This document shows, piece after piece, positions 22,101 to 33,240 of a stretch of DNA of 64,000 nucleotides. Position numbers and translations under genes: made by a program. How positions within the stretch are numbered: position 1 is the first letter of the stretch; each line of letters starts with the position of its first letter. The notes under the pieces were generated by a model. It saw nothing but the letters and a program-made list of their open reading frames with translations, was not told the DNA's origin and ran no database searches. This DNA comes from Clytia hemisphaerica (taxonomy: Eukaryota > Cnidaria > Hydrozoa > Leptothecata > Clytiidae): positions 597,466 to 661,465 of the forward strand of contig CACVBU010001147.1 of assembly GCA_902728285.1 (NCBI GenBank), written 5' to 3'.

Positions 22101-24727
22101 ATGATTAATATGGAAATCATGTCACTCAGCCAGGTATTAGAACCTATATTTTTGTGTAACCTACAATGTTTGCCTGGAAATTTTTCAAATCTTCAATGAC
22201 ATTAAAGTATTGGAATCTTAATTGAATGTGTAGTACAAAAAGTTAATCAAGAGCTAAAAAAGGCCAGCTAAAATCTGGCTTTGAAATTTCTATAAGCTAA
22301 CAAGATCCTTAAAAATTCAAGAAATCTCAAGAACATACGATTGAGAGTGAGTAACATCTCCATCTGCTAAGCCAGAGTTAGACATTTTCTTTCCTGCAGC
22401 ACGATTGAGCTCTCTAAAGATCATAAGAATATCAGTATGTAGTAGCAGTTGCATAATAGTTGCAACCAAAAGGTTAACTATTGCTAAAATTTCCAAGATA
22501 ATTCTAGAAAATTCATAGAGAAACATCAAATTAACAAACATCTTTTAGATTGGGATTAACAATTAATTAAAAAACAACTCTCAAGTGATTGAATAATTGA
22601 AAAGCATAAAAACTTTCCACCCAATCCTTGAATCTTGAAGCTAAAATTGGCAATTGAAAACAATCACTAACAAAATAATAAAGATACACACCTATTCAGC
22701 ACTCCGTTTGGTATCAATGATTCTTTTGGGTGGAAATATTTATAATAACTTGTCCTTACAACACAATCTAAAGAAATGAAAGGCTGGCAGCTTTAAAAAA
22801 AGAATAAAATATGAACTTACGAAATTAAGATCAGGTTTTTCCCATGAAAATAAAAGATAAAAGATAAGGAATGGAATAGAATAGAATAATGAAATGGTTG
22901 CAACCTACCTGTATTAACACTTATCCCATAATCTTCCAAGAAATAATTGACATTTGTTTTCATATTATCTTCACCACCCTCGCCAGACATTACCAAAATA
23001 CTTCCTCCATTTTCAAGAAATTGCTTCAGTGCTTCAAACTGTAAGACAGTAATAAGTAAATAAACGCAAAGGGTGATGGGATTGAATTTCAGTCAAACAT
23101 AACAAGCAACATGCTGAATGGACCTACCTGATGATTAAAGCTAGATAATAAGGCAATAAGGAGAAAAATGAAAACAATCAGTCAGACGATATAGCGTTTT
23201 GCAAAAATGCATAACACATTAAATCTTATCATTGATTGTTGATGGGGGAAGAGGAGTAGGGAAAATAGAAATAGAAGGTTCCGGTTGCAAAAATCAGTTT
23301 TATTGACAATTGAATCATGCTTAATTGTGGGATTTGTTATCAATAATGTTTTTGTGTGAAAAAACAAAGAAATAAGGAAAAAGTCAAATGAAAATCTGCA
23401 AAAACGGCGATTACCGGCATATTTCCGGCATTTTCAGCCAGAAAAGAATTTTTCGCAAAAGACAAACTCGGTCATGTTTTGAGTATTGCGAATACGCATC
23501 TTTCTGCAAAAAATCTGAAAAAACTAAGGATGAAAATTCAAGAAAATGTCAAAAAATTGGTTTTTCCGGCATATTTCCGGCATTTTCAGCCGGAAAAAAA
23601 TGTTTTTCGAAAATCGGGCTCCGTCACATTTTAGGTATTGTCATCTTGCATCAGTGTGTCATAAAAAAATATAAAGTACAGCTCGAGAAATTCAAGAAAT
23701 ACTGTCTTTCCGGCGAAAATAGGTTGTTCCGGCAATTTTTGAATAGTTCCGGCTTCAAAAATCAATTTTTTTGAAAATTGAAAATGCATGATGGTGGGCA
23801 TTGCTATTAAATAATGTTTTTGAATGAAAAAACAACCAATTATAAGAAAAAAATCCAATGAAAATCCAGAAAAACGGCGATTTCCGGCATATTCGACCGG
23901 AAAAAATTTTTTCTCAAAAATTGGACTCGGCCATGTTTTGGGCATTGTTAATACGCATCTTTGAGCTAAAAATCAGAAAAAACTAATGATAAAATCTCGA
24001 AAAAATGCCCAAAAAACAATTTTTTCGGCATATTTCCGGTATTTTCGGCCGGAAAAATATTTTTTTCGAAAATCGGGCTCCGTCACATTTTGGGCATTGC
24101 CATTTTGCATCTTTATGCCAAAAATCAGAAAAAACTAATGAGCCAATGCTGAGAAAAGCTGGCAACAGACGAACGAACGGACGGACGAACGGACATGGGT
24201 TAATTTAAAGGACCTCCACCGGGGTACCCGGAGGTAGGTCCAAAAATCAATGTCTATTTTTAGATTCGGGACGGTATGCTATTAAAAATTGTGGTTTAAC
24301 GTACCTCAGTCACTTTAAACTTTTCTCTTGGACCAGCCAAAATTAAAATTTTTGCTAGAGATAATCGCTCCTTTGTTAAATCATCTTTGTTCCTAAGAAG
24401 GAAGTGAAATAAAGTGAGATAAAATTAAAATTTTATGTTACAAATTTTAAAAGCCAATAGCAATATAAAGTGTGTAGTCATAGTAATTTTATAAAGAAAG
24501 AGTAATTTAGATTCAGATTAATACAGAACATAACTATGCTTCAAATATCAGGGCCATTTGTGTATTTGACAGTTGACAATTATCAGCAGATAGGCATTTC
24601 TGGAAACTTACATTACAACTTTCCAATTATTCCGTAACTTTCTTGACCAAGATTTAAATCCATTATTAGGATTGAAACTTTCTTTCTTTGAACAATCAAA
24701 AATGATGACATTATTTTGCCCTGCCAT
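19124..24727 (-). CDS. IFT52: Intraflagellar transport protein 52, 13 exons
   Basis: IFT52 is a core IFT-B subunit of the trains that build cilia. Exons on the minus strand: 24727-24612, 24392-24305, 23038-22909, 22767-22692, 22413-22339, 21929-21803, 21660-21574, 21480-21412, 20922-20845, 20732-20656, 20332-20245, 20088-19980 and 19326-19124, all phase-consistent with GT-AG introns. They read MAGQNNVIIFDCSKKESF, AGPREKFKVTE, VMSGEGGEDN, YFHPKESL, LNRAAGKK, VLSTGSVCFPL, FSDQYIDKEEN, AIDAEDPE, FPPSFRELP, LFDLDEAFSSE and CGNILGVTGKLP ... FKKLNQ, matching human IFT52 almost throughout. FKKLNQ ends at residue 422; reading on gives 440 residues (human 437). A donor-like GTATGC follows FKKLNQ, so a small last exon remains possible. 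Introns contain several repeats. Confidence 0.95.
21068..21404. mobile_element. TA-flanked MITE in IFT52 intron, next to a splice donor
   Basis: CACGCTTTTTTTATAAGAAT at the left is inverted at the right end as ATTCTTATAAAAAAGCGTG. Both ends are bordered by TA, typical of mariner/Tc1-type elements. A truncated relative (right end TTCTTATAAAAAAAGCGTG) lies at about 41390-41487. The right end stops 7 bp from the donor of IFT52 exon 8. Confidence 0.8.
23101..24241. repeat. Dispersed 1.1-kb repeat, copy 2, inside IFT52 intron 2
   Basis: It shares with 14920-15969 the start AACAAGCAACATGCTGAATG GGACCTACCT, the segment GGGCTCCGTCACATTTTGGG, the microsatellite-like ACGGACGGACGAACGGACAT, and the tail CCTCCACCGGGGTACCCGG ending GGTAGGTCC. 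The middle is diverged and rich in TTTCCGGCATTTTCAGCCGG palindromes. It fills most of the intron between exons 3 and 2. Confidence 0.8.
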
Positions 24728-25200
24728 TGGACTGTCTTTTCCAAGCTAAAATTTTAAAAGAAAAAAAAAGTCAAAACTATTTTCAACTACATCTTCTACA
24801 AATATCCTTTTCTTTTATCTCACACAAAATTAAAATCGCAACTTGCTAGGGCTGCGAGCATCTCATTGCTAAGATGTTGGATTGAAATTGGGCCCATACT
24901 TCAAATCATGTATTCTTGATAAAGGAGTTTTACTAGTCATAGCTGTCTGCCAGAGGGATGACATGCACACATGTGGTATGCCTAATTTAGATTTTCCTAA
25001 CTTTTCCAGGATTTTCTGGGTTTTTTTCCCCAGAATAACCAGCACAAGAATAGAAAGGGTTTTCTTCGGAAAATCTTTAAGGTTAGTTACAAAACTACCT
25101 AATTTTCCCAAGTTCATTGTCTGACTACCTGAAGTCCTGGTCTTTTTCTGATAGAAAAGTGGCAGTGGAATCTTAATGTGGGAATGAGAATCTTATGCAA
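24728..25200. other. Upstream flank of IFT52
   Basis: Presumed 5' UTR and promoter side of IFT52. No second gene or defined promoter element was recognised. Confidence 0.35.
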
Positions 25201-25204
25201 AAGG

Positions 25205-25375
25205 ACGGTAGCTGGCTGCTGCACATTTTGTTTTGTTTTAAGCTTTCAGTTTTAATTTAATTATCTTGGGAACTTGATTAGGGTAAGTCTCATCTTTGTT
25301 GTTGCAAATAAATCCTGTGGATGACTGGTGTTGTTTTTACTGAAAGCTTCATTTTCTAGTGTGGCTAACTGATGA
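25205..25375. repeat. Dispersed repeat, second copy at 57945-58100
   Basis: TCATCTTTGTTGTTGCAAAT, ATCCTGTGGATGACTGGTGT and CTAGTGTGGCTAACTGATGA match, with scattered changes, the text at 57945-58100, where a MITE interrupts it. Function unknown. Confidence 0.65.
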
Positions 25376-25409
25376 TAGGGCTCGCAGGCGTTCTGTCGAA
25401 GTTCTGTGA

Positions 25410-25644
25410 GGGTTCTTGGCTCAATCCTCAAACTGCGCAAAATGGTAGAACCTAGCAGCGGCAGATCATTTTGATGGAAGTTGTTGGAATGTTTACAAGG
25501 TTCTTGTCACTGTCATCATTGACAATCAAACAAAGTGTTTTCTGTCAAGAACCTTGTAAACATTCCAACAACTTCCATAAAAATAATCTGCTGCAGCTAA
25601 GTCTACCATTTTAGTGTGCTGTCCTAGGATTGAGCCGAGAACTT
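25410..25644. repeat. Long hairpin, arms of about 100 bp
   Basis: The arms GGCTCAATCCT ... AAATGGTAGA ... GGAAGTTGTTGGAATGTTTA CAAGGTTCTTG pair with the inverse sequence that follows a 40-bp loop. The inner 40 bp are almost perfect and the outer part is diverged. Probably a palindromic MITE remnant. Confidence 0.75.
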
Positions 25645-25875
25645 TATCTCTCAATCATTTTCTCAAGCGACGAGACACGAAAAGCGATTCTGGCTTTACG
25701 ATAGTGCTGCGGATCATAAGTGGATTGTATTCAATTATCATTATCCCTTTATTTTCATTTCTGAAACTTTTGCAAAAGAAAGGAAAAATTGTATTTTTTA
25801 CTGTTCTATTCACAGTTAGGGCTATACTGGCCAGAAACCTTTGTTTGATTGTCAATAATGGGAGTGCCGTTGGAC

Positions 25876-26470
25876 CAGGGGGGGGGGTCAGTAGTAAAAT
25901 CTCAGACATATATGAGTAGTAAAAGGATTTTTACGAATTTTTACATACCACCCAGACTCTTGGAAGAGGTATTTTACTACCCTGGTAGCAAAAGTTTTTG
26001 GGACAATTTGTCATGGAGACCACCTATTTTTTGGTTGCTTTTCGGACTGATTTTACGAAAAAAGCTAAAAAATTATTATTTCTGTGACAAATTTTTCATT
26101 TATTGCAAAAGTTTAAAATGTTTTGCCCTTAGAATTAAAGTCTTTTTGATATTGACAAAAAATTTTGAGAATTTTTTGTTTGCAGCAAACAACTTTCCAA
26201 CAGAAAATTTTTTCAAATTATAAAAATTTTCTGATTTTTTCAGAAAAGTCATCCAAAAAATTAAAAGAATTACAAAAATAGCTAAAGTTTGCTAATTTTA
26301 CCAGTTTTAACTACCCAGGTAGTAAGATTTTTTCAACATTTAACACATAGATACCACCCATTTAAGTATTTAACTGGGTAGTAAAATTTTTTTTCGATTT
26401 TTCGTCACACCACCACCGTAGTAAACGTCATTATGTCTGAGTGTGAGATTTTACTACCGATCCCCCCCTG
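25876..26470. mobile_element. hAT-like MITE with CAGGGG ends and GTTGGAC duplication
   Basis: The left end CAGGGGGGGGGGTCAGTAGT and right end ACTACCGATCCCCCCCTG are inverted repeats, with AAAATCTCAGACA shared just inside. The direct repeat GTTGGAC flanks the element at 25869-25875 and 26471-26477 (8 bp with one mismatch if counted one base wider). CAGGG-type ends and a 7-8-bp duplication fit the hAT superfamily. There is no transposase. The interior repeatedly carries TTTTACTACC. Confidence 0.8.
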
Positions 26471-26477
26471 GTTGGAC

Positions 26478-27909
26478 ATGTTCATAAAAAAAGGCAAGTT
26501 TTTGAGGTTTTTGTGACATTTCATACTAATGTTACAAAATTAGCCTATATCTTTTCAACAGGGATTGATCCTTCTTAAAGAATCACATAATGGTTAGATT
26601 TCTGTTGCTGTTGGCAAATTTTGTAATGTTTAAGTATATCTCAAATTATGATAATTTGAACCTTGTCAGAAGCTGGCTGATAATTTCTAAAACAGCTGTT
26701 AGGTAATAGTCACATAAAAAATAGTACATTGGCATCATGGGGTTTGAAGGGGATGTTATTGGCAATGCATTTGGGTTAACGTTAATTGGCTAATGGTATA
26801 ACAAGGCTTAAAGGTTGTAATATTCTGTTCCTTTTAAGCCAGATTTTGTTGATTTATCAATGAATCATTTATCAAAAGGCAATATATTGTTTCATACTAT
26901 GTTTTTACTATTTACCTTTTTAAGATCTGTAAAAAGCTCTCTACTCCCAAATAGTTCTAGAATAAACCCTGATGATCGATCCTATCGAGCGTGGACGTCT
27001 GGTTTCAATAATCATAAACATAAAAAAAACATCCTTTCGCCATTTTGTTTTTTAAAAATGGGAAGTTGGAACTTCTTGTGACATAACAAATAAATTTTCA
27101 ACATCCAATGAAAATGCGCGATTTGTATCACCCGGTAGAAAAAAGTCATGTGACAGCAATTTCCGTAGAATGGCCGTTCCATTATATTTATAGGATAAAA
27201 ATACAAAGATATAACCAGGAGGTTATATTATTAGCTGGGGTAGCCATTCCGGGTTTGCTTGTTTTTTATTTGACGCTTATCAAAATCTTCAATTTTAGGT
27301 CAAACTTTGAAAAGCAATTGTTCTTTGTGTAGTTGAGCTATAAAATTAATTATTTTTGAGTAATTTAGAGCTTTCTTTTAGCTTTCCAACCATATATAAT
27401 ATGCAGGTGTAATATTCTACATTTTTGTCTAAAAATTCGTTTCAACTAAGGCCATTTTTAGAAAAATTAGATCTGCGGGACACAAAAAATTTTACAACTC
27501 ATCTTTGATTTCAAAGCGCTACGAAGGAAAAAATGTTCAGACAGTGAAACTGTCCATATTTATCAGAGAATACCTGAGAAATCCAATGGTGCTACTCTCT
27601 GAAATTAATTCTTTCATTAAAGTTATTATTTTTTACTTTTCATACTTTGGCAAGCATTTTCAGCCTGAAAATGAGGACTAGAATTATAGAGAGTGATACC
27701 ACTGAAAAATTTGACCCTTTTTTAGCCTAAAACAGTTATTTATATGCCATGGGGAATTTTTCCTCCACAGCGCTTTCATTACAAAGATAGGTAGGTTCAG
27801 CAATTTTAGCTTCCGCTTTATAACGTTTTTATTGTTTTTTTGCAATGCAATGTCTTCTTTTCAAAAAAATGTCTTTTCATTTCTTCCTTGAAGTGTTAGC
27901 AAGCCATTA
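26478..27909. other. Intergenic, no gene supported
   Basis: Only short non-conserved frames were seen, in A/T-rich text. No RNA gene or defined repeat was identified. Confidence 0.4.
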
Positions 27910-27959
27910 CAAAAAGAGGATCAGGTTGACATTACAGGGCCCATGGGCACCAAGCCTAT

Positions 27960-28994
27960 CAGTGAGAGTGACTGATACGCTTGACGCCCAAAGGTAAATT
28001 TACTGACCCAAAGTAGACCCCGCCTAATTCTCCACCCAGTTTCACTAATACGCTTCGCACCCAAAACGCGTTAGAACCTAGACCCTTCACTGATACGCTT
28101 CGCACCCAAAACATCTTAGAACCACACCCTTCCACTGATACGCTTCGCACCCAAAACGCGTTAGAACCTAGACCCTTCACTGATACGCTTCGCACCCAAA
28201 ACACCTTATAACCACACCCTTCCACTGATACGCTTCGCACCCAAAACACCTTAGAACCACACCCTTCCACTGATACGCTTCGCACCCAAAACACCTTAGA
28301 ACCACACCCTTCCACTGATACGCTTCGCACCCAGAACGCGTTAGAACCTAGACCCTTCACTGATACGCTTCGCACCCAGAACGCGTTAGAACCTAGACCC
28401 TTCACTGATACGCTTCGCAACCAAAACATCTTAGAACCACACCCTTCCACTGATACGCTTCGCACCCAAAACGCGTTAGAACCTAGACCCTTCACTGATA
28501 CGCTTCGCACCCAAAACACCTTAGAACCACACCCTTCCACTGATACGCTTCGCACCCAAAACACCTTAGAACCACACCCTTCCACTGATACGCTTCGCAC
28601 CCAAAACACCTTAGAACCACACCCTTCCACTGATACGCTTCGCACCCAGAACGCGTTAGAACCTAGACCCTTCACTGATACGCTTCGCAACCAAAACATC
28701 TTAGAACCACACCCTTCCACTGATACGCTTCGCACCCAAAACGCGTTAGAACCTAGACCCTTCACTGATACGCTTCGCACCCAAAACACCTTAGAACCAC
28801 ACCCTTCCACTGATACGCTTCGCACCCAAAACACCTTAGAACCACACCCTTCCACTGATACGCTTCGCACCCAAAACGCGTTAGAACCTAGACCCTTCAC
28901 TGATACGCTTTGCACCCAAAACACCTTAGAACCACACCCTTCCACTGATACGCCTCGCACCCAAAACGCCTTAGAACCACACCCTTCCACTGAG
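27960..28994 (-). repeat. Left inverted array of the 45-bp satellite
   Basis: About 22 units of 45 bp with the common core GGGTGCGAAGCGTATCAGTG (on the minus strand). They are of two main kinds: one with AAGGTGTTTTGG and GGAAGGGTGTGG, the other with AACGCGTTTTGG and GAAGGGTCTAGG. Because 45 is divisible by three, one frame stays open for 346 codons (SVEGCGSKVFWVRS repeats). I read this as a consequence of unit length, not as a protein. Confidence 0.85.
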
Positions 28995-29644
28995 TGCATC
29001 GCCTAGCGAGGAAAAGAAATGTTTTCGATGTGAAGGTTCTAATCATTTCTCTAAAAGTTCAGTGTGTAAAGGACCATCAAATAAAACCTGGAATAGGGAT
29101 TGTAATAATACAGACTTTATGTTCAAGGGGAGGAAAGCGAGATAGGAGCTTTTTTCTCGGGGGAAGTGACAAGATCAACGATCAGCAATCAGAACAGATA
29201 TCAAGTTGCAATGAAGATAGAGAAGACAAATTCTAAAATCAAAGTAAATAGAGTTACTTTGATCAAAATCAAAATGAAGATCGACACTGCCGCAGAGTTT
29301 CAGTTATTGGAAAAAAAAACATTTTTCTTTATTTGGAATCCAGCTGAAAAATTTGAGTAAACTTGATCGAAAGTTAGTTGGACCTGATAAGCATAGATTT
29401 AAATGACACGGGTGTTTCGTTACGAGCCTGAATTGGGAAAAAGTCAATGTTTGAAGTGATATATGTCTGTGACCAAGTACCCACTCCACTACTGGGACAA
29501 CCAGGAATTGAAGCTATGGAGCTTGTTACAATCATATCAGGAATCAACTTGGTGGAAGACCAAAAGTAGAACAAAAATAAAATTATAAACAGTGAGAATG
29601 ACTTTGTAAAATATTATAAAAAGATTTTGGGGGTCTAGGGCAAG

Positions 29645-32600
29645 TGAAAGGAGGGCTATTTCACATTGATGTTGACGAATCAGCCACACCATTCCACATT
29701 ATCTGCACCGAGAAAAGTTCAAAGTCTGTTACTGGAACCATTGCGAATGGAGATTGATCGCATGCTGCAGATGGGAGTTGTTATCGAAAAAGTAGAACAA
29801 CCAACAGACTGGTGTCATCCAATAGAAGAAGAAATCATGAAAATGATAGTAGATTGAAAAAACTTTTAGGACGAATGAAGGACAACAGAGTTACTTTAAA
29901 TGCTGACAAATGTGAATTTCGCAAGGACAGAGTAGAGTTTTTGGAATTTGCTATATTATCAGAAGGAGAAAAGCCACTAAACGAACGTGTAAAATCAATA
30001 ACCCTTTTCCCCAACCCACAAAATGTTACAGAGCTTAGACGCTTCCTAGGAATGGCACAACAACTCGTTTGTGTCCAAAATCAGCTGAACCACTTCGAGG
30101 ATTGCTTAGTGTGAAGAATGACTTTCTATGGACGGAAAATCACACAAAAACTTTTAACGAGGTTAAAAAAGTGTTATCGTCCCCGAAAACCCTGGCTCTA
30201 TATGATCCGACTAAAGATAATGAAATAAGGACATATGGGAATCTACTCAACGGAATAAGTGTAATACTATACCAGAAACATAAAGACGATTGGAAGCCAG
30301 TTGATTGTGCTTCAAGAGTCCTATCCAGAAGTAAGAAAAACTACTGTCCCATAGAGTTAGAGATATTAGTTGCTACGTGGGGAATGACGAGAATAAACTT
30401 ATATTTACAATTTATTTATTTACAGTAATAATTTCCCAGGTCTATCGACATCTATGAAACAATGATGCTTAATATTTTACAATTTATGGAGATCTTTTTC
30501 CCATTCTGTGAGCAATTTTTCTTTGAAGTTGGTGACAGATGTTGCAGCTACAACATCAGCTCCAAGACCATTCCATATGTCAATACTTCTGTAGAACAAC
30601 GAATTTGTTTGATACCCTCTGACACCATCATTTGCAAAGTTTCCTTGTAGTTCGTAATCGTGCCGACGTTTTGGGCGTTCGCGAAGGACAAACTTTTGAC
30701 AGGCCGATGATTTATCATAAACGTGAAGATGTTTATATACTTCAACCATATCGCCAATTTTACGTCTGATTTTCAGTGTCGGAAGGTTAATCTTACGGAG
30801 ACGGTATTTGTAAGATTTGTTCTTGCACCCTCTAACCAGTCTCGTGGCCCTTCGCTGAACACTCTCGATGACATAGATGTGTTTGATGAGTCGTGGAGAC
30901 CAAACGGCTTCAGCGTACTCAAGATGAATCAGACAAACGCTATAAAAAGAGTGCAGAGTATTTCTGGTGAAAGAAAGTCAAAACTTTTGCTGATCAGACC
31001 AACGATTGAGTTAGTTTTCTTGATTTTACCAAAGATGTGTTCTTCAAAATTCAGTTCCCCGACGATAATCACTCCGTGATCTTTTTCTTGATCCAGGTGC
31101 TCCAGGATTAACTCGTCTATGTTGTATTGATGGGCATGTTTGATGTTCCAAAATTTTCCCAGTGTTAGCACGTGGCATTTATCTGGGTGGAATCTGAGTA
31201 GTCAGTCCTATGACCATCTTTCCATATTCAGCACTAATTATCTCCTCAACAAGCTTAGTGTCGTCTGCAAAGAGGTACATATCAGAGCTTGTAACCTCAG
31301 GTAGATCGTTGATATATAACACAAAAAGTAATAGACCAAGAACACTTCCCTGTGGGACACCGCTGAGTACTTTACCTTCCTTGGATAGTTTACCATTTAC
31401 CTTAATATACTGATAACGATCCGACAGAAAGGATTTGATCCAGTCTAACGTGTATCCTTTGATACCGTATGCGTCGAGTTTCTTGATAATGATGAGTATC
31501 TGCGTGTGTGGTGTGGAACTGTATCGAAGGCCTTGGCAAAGTCGAAATAGATATCCTACGAAATAGATAACATTCTAACGTCCTACAAGGACTACAACAT
31601 TTCAATTTAGAAAAGCGACCATAAGCCCCTCATTCCTATTTTGAACACTAAACTTATTTCTGAACTATCACCCAGGATTCAAAGAATGAGAATGTTGAAA
31701 TTTAATTTTACAGCATCATACGTACTAGGCAAAAACCTTTATAGATGCAGATGCGTTCTCGCGAACACCATGCTCAAAAGTATCAGAAAGTGATATTATT
31801 TATGAACAAGAAATTAACATTCACGTGAAAAACGTTATGACTACCTTACCAGCCTCCAACAAAATGCTTACTAAAATTTCCAAAGAAACTAAAGCAGAAA
31901 AACTACTAGAAGAAGTTCAATATCACATTCATAATGGCTGGCTAATAAATCGCAACCAGTATTCACCATACTGAGAGCATAGAACTAATTTGACAATATT
32001 GAACAATTTGTTTATGTTAAGAGATAGAATAGTTATACCGAAAAAAATGCAATTTCTGGAACTGGAAATTCTGACTAGAATACACGCTGGACACAACGGG
32101 ATAGAAAGGTGCGAGCAAAAACGACGATCAAAACAGTGTTTTTTGGCCCGGCACGGTTAGGGACGTTGAATCAATCGTGAAACCATGTAAAACTTGTGCA
32201 AGATTACTGTCATCAAAGCCGAAGAGTCCATCATTGCATCAAGGCATTCCGGATAAGAGCATGGCAACAAGTGGGTAGCGATATATTCTATTTTGGAGGA
32301 GAGAACTATTTAATTGTTGGTGATTACTATTCATTGTGGCCGAGGTTTACGCCTTATCTTCCGCAACATCTGACTTGGTTAGTATCCAACCAAAACATTC
32401 TAATAGGGCTACTTATACCTAGAATTAGAAACTGACCCTTACAGTGTAGACTATCACCAAAACAACTTCTTATGGCTCGACAATTGACAGACAACTTACC
32501 CAAAATTCATGAGCCCAGACCTGAGATGCCTCAGAGGAATCTTAACAAAGAAAGATTACCCCAGAAAAGTTACCATACGATATGAAATTATAAATTACAA

Positions 32601-33240
32601 AACTAGAACTTTTTGTTACAGGTAGTAAAGTGGCAATACAAGACGCTAAAATAAAACAATGTCAGCAAAAGGAACGGTCCTAGATAAAGTGGCCCCAAGA
32701 TCATACACGTCATGATCGTAAACGTTAACAGCAAAATATTGAGAAAATAAATCAACTGAGAAAGGTATACAATCATCAGGCCAACACCTAGTCACCTACC
32801 TAGAGAAAGGGTCCCCTTGCCCCTAGCTTCCCTCCAGGGCCCCTCAAACCCCAATCCCAAGGAAAATGCGCTTTTAGAAGGCTCTGAATCAGACCCTATT
32901 CCCTATGATTTAACAGACTCTGACGGTGGGTCAGACGGAACAGTACAATATGGAGATGAGTGATAAACAGGAAAGCGTAATTAAGACAGTGATGAGATGA
33001 GATACACAACTAGAAGTAGGCGCGAGGTTCCTAAGCCAAAACAGTTTGAAACATGATGTGAACGTTTAAACTATTGATGGTATTACTCATTGTATTAAGG
33101 GAGATGTTAGGATCTAGTCCATAATACAGTCAGTACCGTAATGTCGGCTTTGTTTCTTATAGTCAGGGCCGGTACTTTAGGATGTTTATCTTAGAATCAA
33201 ACAACAGCAATAAATAGTTTTATTAAAGCTAGTTTACGCA
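29645..33240 (+). mobile_element. Degenerate Ty3/gypsy pol with possible 3' LTR start
   Basis: Broken frames in pol order: a reverse-transcriptase start (VVIEKVEQPTDWCHP, 29780-29820), later palm/thumb (NADKCEFRKDRVEFL ... ELRRFLGMAQQL), and RNase H (VDCASRVLSRSKKNYCPIE). After an inverted LINE come the RNase H/tether end (QRMRMLKF, ADAFSRTP), the integrase zinc-binding part (IHAGHNGIERCE, about 32070) and the integrase core (QVGSDIF..GGENYLIVGDYY, about 32270). A purine-rich tract AAGGGAGA at 33097-33104 followed by TGTTAGG is placed like a polypurine tract and the start of a 3' LTR, with AATAAA near 33210. The 5' part, including gag and the first palm motifs, is missing. Many stops and shifts show it is dead. 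Confidence 0.8.
30430..31605 (-). mobile_element. LINE fragment inserted in the gypsy remnant
   Basis: Minus-strand pieces read GVPQGSVLG and LFADDTKLV (about 31360-31240), then HLDQEKDHGVIIVGELNFEE (about 31100) and the tail SLFYRSIDIWNGLGADVV ... FKEKLLTEWEKDL (about 30600-30480). These are the palm, thumb and C-terminus of a LINE reverse transcriptase with several shifts. It lies antisense within the gypsy pol, between its RNase H halves. Confidence 0.8.

Noticed and set aside
27959-28999. A 346-codon frame with repeated SVEGCGSKVFWVRS, like a repeat protein
   Set aside because: It follows from a 45-bp satellite whose length is a multiple of three, it lies in the inverted end of a transposable element, and the other arm breaks the same frame with one-base changes.
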